From: Panicum virgatum
Lineage: Eukaryota; Streptophyta; Magnoliopsida; Poales; Poaceae
Direction: 5' to 3'
Length of the DNA: 64,000 nucleotides
Assembly: GCF_016808335.1 (NCBI RefSeq)
Contig: NC_053137.1
Coordinates: 3,742,955-3,806,954 of the forward strand
The notes beneath the pieces were generated by a model. It was not told the DNA's origin. It did no database searches and saw only the letters and a list, made by a program, of their open reading frames with translations. The translations under genes were made by a program, and so were the position numbers. Positions 58,208-64,000 of this stretch are shown here, piece by piece. How positions within the stretch are numbered: position 1 is the first letter of the stretch; each line of letters opens with the position of its first letter.

Positions 58208-59644
58208 AGTAGCTAGGTTTATCACATGAATGATGTAGCTTCATCAATTTGTTTTCCTTCCAAGACAGGAGGGCATAATCATTAATTACCGAAAGCTGAG
58301 ATCAATAATGGTATTGTTGCCTATCAGAGAAAAACATCTCTGTAAGAGGAAATTATTAGGACAGTGGGCTGCACAGCCAGCACCCAGCAGGCAGGGGCGA
58401 GCCTGAGATGGGCACTGGGGGCCCTCTGCTGCCGGCAGGCTGCGGAGATGGGCCAGAGCACAGGCACACCATGCTGATTTGCTGGGCCTGGGTTGCACGC
58501 CCCCCCCCCCCCCCCCCCCCCCCAACGACTCTCACGAAACGGCTCGCAGTCGCATGTGCACTCATATACAGGCTGACATGCATGCCCGGTACACCGTGCA
58601 TCGCATAACAATCCTGTGATCGGTCTTAACCACCGGCCGCGTTTTTTTTTAGGCCCACTGACAATACACCTACACAACCGTCGTCTACTATACTCAGAAG
58701 ACTTGAAGATAGTGTTCCTATAAATAGGCTGTGTTTAGTTCGCCAAAAAATTTGAGTTTTTGTCCTGCAGCATATTTTGTTGTTATTTGACAATTAATAT
58801 TCAATTATGGATTAATTATGTTTAAAAGATTCATCTCGTATGAAATAATTATACTGTGTAATTAGTTATTTTTTCAATTGCATTTAATGCTCCATGCATG
58901 TGTCTGAAGATTCGATGTAACAAGTACTGTAGAAATTTTTTTGAGAACTAAATATGGCCTAAAGTCATCCAACGACTCCGTAGACACGCCGGTTGTGTCC
59001 TAGTCACTCAGATAGTGCTCACAAGGTGTTTTCAGCAAGCGATATGATCGAGCATTCATGAGGAGCAGGACTTGTCCAAGAATCTAAAAGGTTCAGGAAA
59101 GAAACGAGTGCATATCTGTGACTGTGAGCGAAAACAATCAGATCTAAGTACAAACCATGGTTACTGTGGTTTTCAAGCATCTCATAGTGTCAGTCGGTCT
59201 GGTGTAGCATTGTATTTGAATCACTAGCTACTAGTAGCCATTCACATGATCCAGCTCGGCGGCCATGTCTTCAGAATATTTCAGACAGCTACAGCTTAGG
59301 CATCTAGTGCAAAAGCGTACAGGTTCCTTCAGATAAACACCTACCAACCTCATGGCTCGCCCGAGGTTCAAGCTGTTAATAGGTCCCAGATGTAACCTAA
59401 ATTCATGCTTCAACAATACGCTTTCAGACGGTATCCATAAACCTGCCTTGTGTTCAGAAGGAATTACCCGATTTGACATTACACTATCACAAATGTTGGC
59501 TACAGTTGTGGGTATACAATATAAGTGGAAATTTAATTCACATTACATCACTGTTGCACAATGCACAGTGCAGCAAAAGAGCGTCATCATATTTACAGAT
59601 GCATCTACATAATCAATAGCTAGATTGAATACTAGATTTTCATT
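58208..59644. other. Intergenic and 3' flank of AS8-like gene
   Basis: It contains a (C)24 run at about 58500-58523, a MITE at 58727-58959 and the probable 3' UTR of the gene starting at 60845. No further gene is seen. Confidence 0.4.
58727..58959. mobile_element. MITE with GGCTGTGTTTAGTTC terminus
   Basis: The left end GGCTGTGTTTAGTTC matches the complement of the right end, GGCCATATTTAGTTC. GATTCATCTCG at 58828 and CCATGCATG about 53 nt on are shared with the MITEs at 515 and 13952. The target duplication is unclear. Confidence 0.7.
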
Positions 59645-60845
59645 TTAAGAAGGCCAATGCTCATCTTTGAAGGCCCTGATGCATTCCACGGTGGACTGGA
59701 TGCTGCTTGGCATGCCTTTCCCCAGCTTGGGCAGACCAACTCCTCCTGAGACAGGAGGGTTGTCCTGGAACTTCAGAAGCTTCTGCCGAGATTCTTTCCT
59801 CACTGCCGCTACATAGTTGATGGCATCCCAGACCAAGCCTCTGATGGCAGTTACAGCGTAGTACCTTGCTGAATCAAATGGCATATTGCTTGCAAAACCT
59901 ACAGATCAAATTCGGAAGGCAAATCTGTCATTTGTGTGCTGTATATTAATGCTGGCAATAGCACCCGAAAATTGGGTATACAAGGCCACAAATCAATCAT
60001 GTATTAGTATAAAGCTTACTGTCAGCTTGCTAAATCATGTGCACCACCAACCACGTTTACTGCAAGATTGCGGGGTATCCTACATATATAATAAGGTCCA
60101 CTACAGGGCATGGCAAGCACCAAGCATGATGCTGAAACATTATTGCAAAAACATTTCACGCCAATTACTTGCTAATTGACCCTATTTTTCATTGTGTTCT
60201 CCACTGGAAGAAATTATAGTAGTACACTAACTGAGGCTTCAAGTGGTCAAAGAAATAATCCAATCCACCAATACTGATGGCAGTTTGTTGAAGTGAACAC
60301 AAGAAAAAGAGCATCGCAATCGCTGCACACAGCAGCTTACCGCTGTCCTCGTTGTTCCTGATGAGGACGTGCTGCGGCAGGCCAATGCCGACGCCGGCGA
60401 GCGTGAAGCCGACGCTGAACCCCACGCCGCACCCGGCGCCGACGTACCCAATCACCTCGGGCCCGAATCCCGGGCCCCAGCCAACGCCGCAGCCGAGGCC
60501 GAGCCCGACGCCCCAGAAGGTGCCGGCTGTCGGGTGCACGGGGTTCCAGCGCTCGTACCGCCCGAGCACGCCCTTGATGATCATCCTCGGCTTCACCGGA
60601 ATCTCAACAAGACAACGGAACAGCAAGGTCAGTAACCTCAGAAAAATTCTATTTTCCCGTACAAAAAGGAGACGGAAAGAAGGGGAAAATGGTGGGCTGC
60701 AGTGAAGTACCAGGTTGAGCTGGGGCTGGGCATTTGCTGCCGCTGACTCGGCTTGTGTTGGGCTGGCCTCCGGCGGCGGCGGCGGCGGCGGTGGCGGCGG
60801 GGCGGGAGGGGGAGGCGAGTGCTGGAGCTGTGGGGAGTCGGACAT
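59645..60845 (-). CDS. Cadmium-induced protein AS8-like
   Basis: Three exons on the minus strand: 60845-60711, 60602-60341, 59898-59645; splice sites are GT-AG and phases agree, giving about 216 aa. The N terminus has a run of about 18 prolines in 22 residues (about residues 11-28). Exon 2 encodes the conserved family core: MIIKGVLGRYERWNPVHP followed by a Gly-rich hydrophobic stretch (GWGPGFGPEVIGYVGAGCGV). Exon 3 is basic with a short helical start. This family is known as cadmium-induced AS8-like; its biochemical role is not established. The Gly-rich segment suggests membrane insertion, which is inference. It lies 776 bp downstream of the helicase gene on the same strand. Confidence 0.82.
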
Positions 60846-61620
60846 CCGCTGCCGCTGCTGTGAAGCCTCTGGGTTGGTCGTGACGCCGCCTGTTGAAGGC
60901 TTGAAGCCGTGGTGGGCCGCCTTGCTGGAGCCTCGTCCTCTTGGCTCTTGCCGCCGTCCGTGCGGTCTCCCAGCTGAGCTTTTGGCAAAATCTTATCGCC
61001 GTCTCGTCGTCGCTCGTTCAGTCGTTTCTGCTGACCTGTCCCAACCCAATCCAAAGCATCGCCGTGGATTGGGCCGGAAAACGGAAGTCCCTGCACTTTT
61101 GCCTTTTAGGCCCTCTAGTCAGGTTGGTAAGATTCAACCTGAAACAGAGGAATTCCGTGTTAGCTTGAGAACAAAATAATTCTTAGAGTTATCATTCAAT
61201 TCCTGACCTGTAGTCATAGTTCCATAATAAAGTTTAGATCAAGCAACACAGTACATAGGTACATTAACAGAAAAAAATGTTTACTTTCATCAGATTACTA
61301 AAGAAACAGAATCAAAACATACAGCAGGCAGCAGGCACATACACAGATTACAAATACAACATTTGTTCTGGAGAAAACCCTACACAACCAAACTACTCAT
61401 GATTAGGCGAAAAGCGCAACAAGGCGGTGTCTTGTTCTCTCAGGCATGGAAGGAACAACAGGAGTTAGAAAAGGTTCAGAACTGTACAAGAAAACCACTG
61501 TTCCACTCATCGCTTGGAATCCTTGAAGCTGCTGAAATCTGAAGTGTCAAAGCCAGCGGATTGTCTCCCATAACGTGAGGAGCCTGAATCATCAGGGCTC
61601 CAGGAACGGCCAAAGTCAGG

Positions 61621-63590
61621 TCAGCCACGCCTGCTGAAATCCCCTTGTCCAAAGTCGCCAAATCTATCAGAACGACTGAAACTAGACCTGCCAAACTCAT
61701 TGGAAGGTCGTCTGAAACCTCCAGAACCACCGCGATATCTCAAACCAGAGTCGCGGAACCCACCACAGCGATCAAAGGAACCACCATTGCTGCCAAAATC
61801 ACCAAAGCCGCTGGAGCGGCGATCTCCGAAGCCACCAAAACTTTCACGGCCAAAAGACCCACCCGTTCTTCTGCCTCCAACTGATCTAGAGCGAGTATCT
61901 CTCATGACATTAAACATGTCTGCAGCCTCATCTGCAACTGGCATCTTTGGAAGCTGCACGCAGTAAATGCAAATAGGTGAATTGAGTTTCCATATCTCAT
62001 CTCAGATACCAAAATAACTTCATCAGGAATCAAGATGTATGGTTCCTGAAGCACTTTACCTCTGTGAACCTGCATCCTATATCTTGCTCAATGACCCTTA
62101 CAGCTCTAGTTTGCTCATACGTGTATATCAAAATTGCACTGCCTTTCTTCCCTGCTCGTGCAGTTCTCCCAGATCTGTGAACAAACAACTCTGAGGTATT
62201 TGGAATCTCATAATGTACCACCTGAATGGATAAGGGTGGATAACAGTTCTTAGCCAAAAACACAAAACTATGCAAATAAAAAGAGAAAGCAGACATATTT
62301 TCTGGGAAATTGAAAAAGTATGTGTACTAAACATCTGCATATAATATGCCCCAGGTTACTTACTAGATCGACATTGGGAATGTCTAATCCACGAGCTGCA
62401 ACATCAGTTGCCACAAGGATATTGAAGCGGCCATCGCGAAATCCTGAGAGTGTCCTCTCTCTTTGATTCTGTGAAATATCCCCATGTAGCACCTGACATG
62501 GATAACTCCTGCCCATAACATATGCCAATCTATCCGCTTCTCGTTTAGTTTGAGTAAACACAATGCATTTTCCACCTTTAGCATGCTCCTGATGATGTGA
62601 TTATTTTTTTTTCAACAGGCATTCAGGCAAACCATGAAACACATACTATGCACACAGGAGAATACTCACTTTAATCAATGGACCAAGAATTGATGGCTTC
62701 CCAAAGTTGTCAGAGGCAATGGAATAGAGAGAGATTCCTTCTGGCAATTTCTGGTCTGAGTCACCAACCTGAGGAAGAAGAGAAGTAAATGTCTGGAAAA
62801 GAATGTATCATTGTGCTGAGAAGAAATCCAGATAACAATGTCTCTAGTCCCAGGAAGATCTATCCAAGACAGGACTTCATATGTACTTGTTTTCATGAGG
62901 AGCTAGGAAAAGTAAGATTAAAGTAACAAGCAAATAAGACAAGAAGTCACTCACAAGGTCGATTATAACTGGATCCTTTAAGTACTTGTTTGAAATTTTT
63001 CTTATCCAACTAGGCATTGTTGCAGAGAACAGCATACTCTGACGGTTCTGTGGCAACTGTTCCATGATCACCTCAACATCTTCATCGAAACCCACAGCCA
63101 GCATCTGATCAGCTTCATCTAGAACCACAAACTGGATCTCTGAAAGGTTTAAAACACCTCTTCTCAAAAGATCAATAATTCGACCGGGAGTTCCAACCAC
63201 TATGTCAACACCATAGTTAAGAACTCTCATTTGTTGATTGATAGGAACACCTCCATAGACACAGAGAGTGTCCAATGGAGCAGATTCTCTAAATTCCTTC
63301 TCAACCTGCCGAGCAAGTTCTCTTGTTGGTGCCAAGACTATGGCTAAAGGATTCCTACTGCTTCTGCACACGTCACACTATGCAATTATTACAATAAATT
63401 CTATCTCTCTGGTATAGTGGTATGTAAATTGAAAGAATTCCAAATGTGAAAGAGAAACTAACCCAATCTTCTCATTGTAGCTAATAATCCTGTCCATAAT
63501 AGGAATACCAAAAGCCAAGGTCTTCCCAGTTCCTGTTCGAGCACGGCCAATCATGTCTTTTCCTTGCATTGCTGGCTCAAGAACAGCCCT
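61621..63590 (-). CDS. DEAD-box RNA helicase, RH9/RH53 type (5' part outside window)
   Basis: Six exons are visible: 63590-63463, 63363-62955, 62768-62670, 62588-62364, 62221-62060, 61953-61621, giving about 451 aa to the stop codon. Motifs in order: I (ARTGTGKT), Ia (PTRELA), Ib (TPGR), II (DEAD), III (SAT), IV (IVFTQT), V ([10 protein letters not shown]) and VI ([10 protein letters not shown]). The C terminus is Gly/Arg/Phe-rich with repeated GGF and FGDF words. The sequence is closest to plant RH9/RH53, mitochondrial helicases needed for group II intron splicing. The first visible exon begins [12 protein letters not shown] just after the Q motif, so the Q motif, the targeting peptide and start codon lie beyond 64000. 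Motif VI has Ala where RTGRAG is usual. Confidence 0.9.
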
Positions 63591-64000
63591 CTGGAAAACA
63601 AAGTAGCATGAATCAGATCAGATTATAAACCTAACATATTTACATATATAGCATCTTTTCAATTAAGATGGCAGCTGGCAACAGGTGCAGATGCACAGCA
63701 CTTGTTCTGATCTTGCGAGTTTCTTGGTAACTGCAAGGGTGGTCTTTATTGCACAAAGAAATTAGTTACGCAACAAAAATAGGACACACAAACAGAGCAA
63801 TCGTATTGACTTACGTAGCATTTTAGCAAAAAGGAAGGTTATGCCGAGTCTAGGTTCACAGGCCGAATACAGCAGGATGCCAAAGGGCTCTGTTATATGT
63901 ACAGATTCCAACTATTGGTTGCAACATATCTTACAGGTTCGAACCAAAATCATGCTGACATCAAACTTTCAAATTTGCAAACGCATCAGCACTCAGCAGG
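63591..64000 (-). other. Intron of the helicase gene (partial)
   Basis: The sequence above the first visible exon shows no open frame resembling the expected Q-motif exon, so it is probably an intron that runs off the window edge. Confidence 0.6.

Overview
The window is nuclear DNA of a grass (Poaceae, probably panicoid). The evidence is spliced plant genes with GT-AG introns, a MIR160 hairpin, plant tRNA-Val(AAC) and intron-containing tRNA-Met, a Sirevirus-type Copia retrotransposon, hAT elements and many grass-type MITEs. No species is claimed.

Layout. 1-7.63 kb is a transposon island: a GC-rich repeat patch, a MITE, a 942-bp hAT element, a long-TIR Mutator-like element, and a 4.0-kb hAT element with a broken transposase that itself carries a 634-bp hAT insertion. 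Five of the boundaries here can be set by target-site duplications. 8.15-9.90 kb (+) is a six-exon phytochrome-interacting-factor-like bHLH gene. 12.0-15.1 kb holds tRNA-Val(AAC) and two L1-like insertions lacking reverse transcriptase, one of them hosting a MITE. 15.8-27.8 kb is one minus-strand Copia/Sirevirus element with both LTRs, PBS, PPT, gag-pol and an extra 3' ORF, broken by several stops and frameshifts. 29.1-32.6 kb holds an intact tRNA-Met, a 2.47-kb solo LTR and a decayed tRNA-Met copy.

33.4-49.3 kb is a gene block: a five-exon F-box/FBD gene (-), a MIP3-like Sec1-family gene (+), and a second F-box/FBD copy (-) with the same exon plan but one frameshift. The pair looks like a duplication that includes introns. 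49.3-59.6 kb is gene-poor; it contains MIR160 on the minus strand at about 52.1-52.2 kb, a SINE with clear target duplications, several MITEs and microsatellites. 59.6-60.8 kb (-) is a cadmium-induced-protein AS8-like gene, and 61.6-63.6 kb (-) is the 3' part of a mitochondrial-type DEAD-box helicase (RH9/RH53 group) whose 5' exons lie beyond the window.

The host genes do not form one pathway: they cover light signalling (bHLH), protein turnover (F-box), Golgi-ER traffic (MIP3), auxin-related RNA control (MIR160) and organellar RNA processing (helicase). The most unusual signal is architectural. Two unrelated LTR families in this window both carry arrays of a short dyad of the form CGGA-N3-TCCG, and in the Copia element these dyads also sit inside pol coding sequence.
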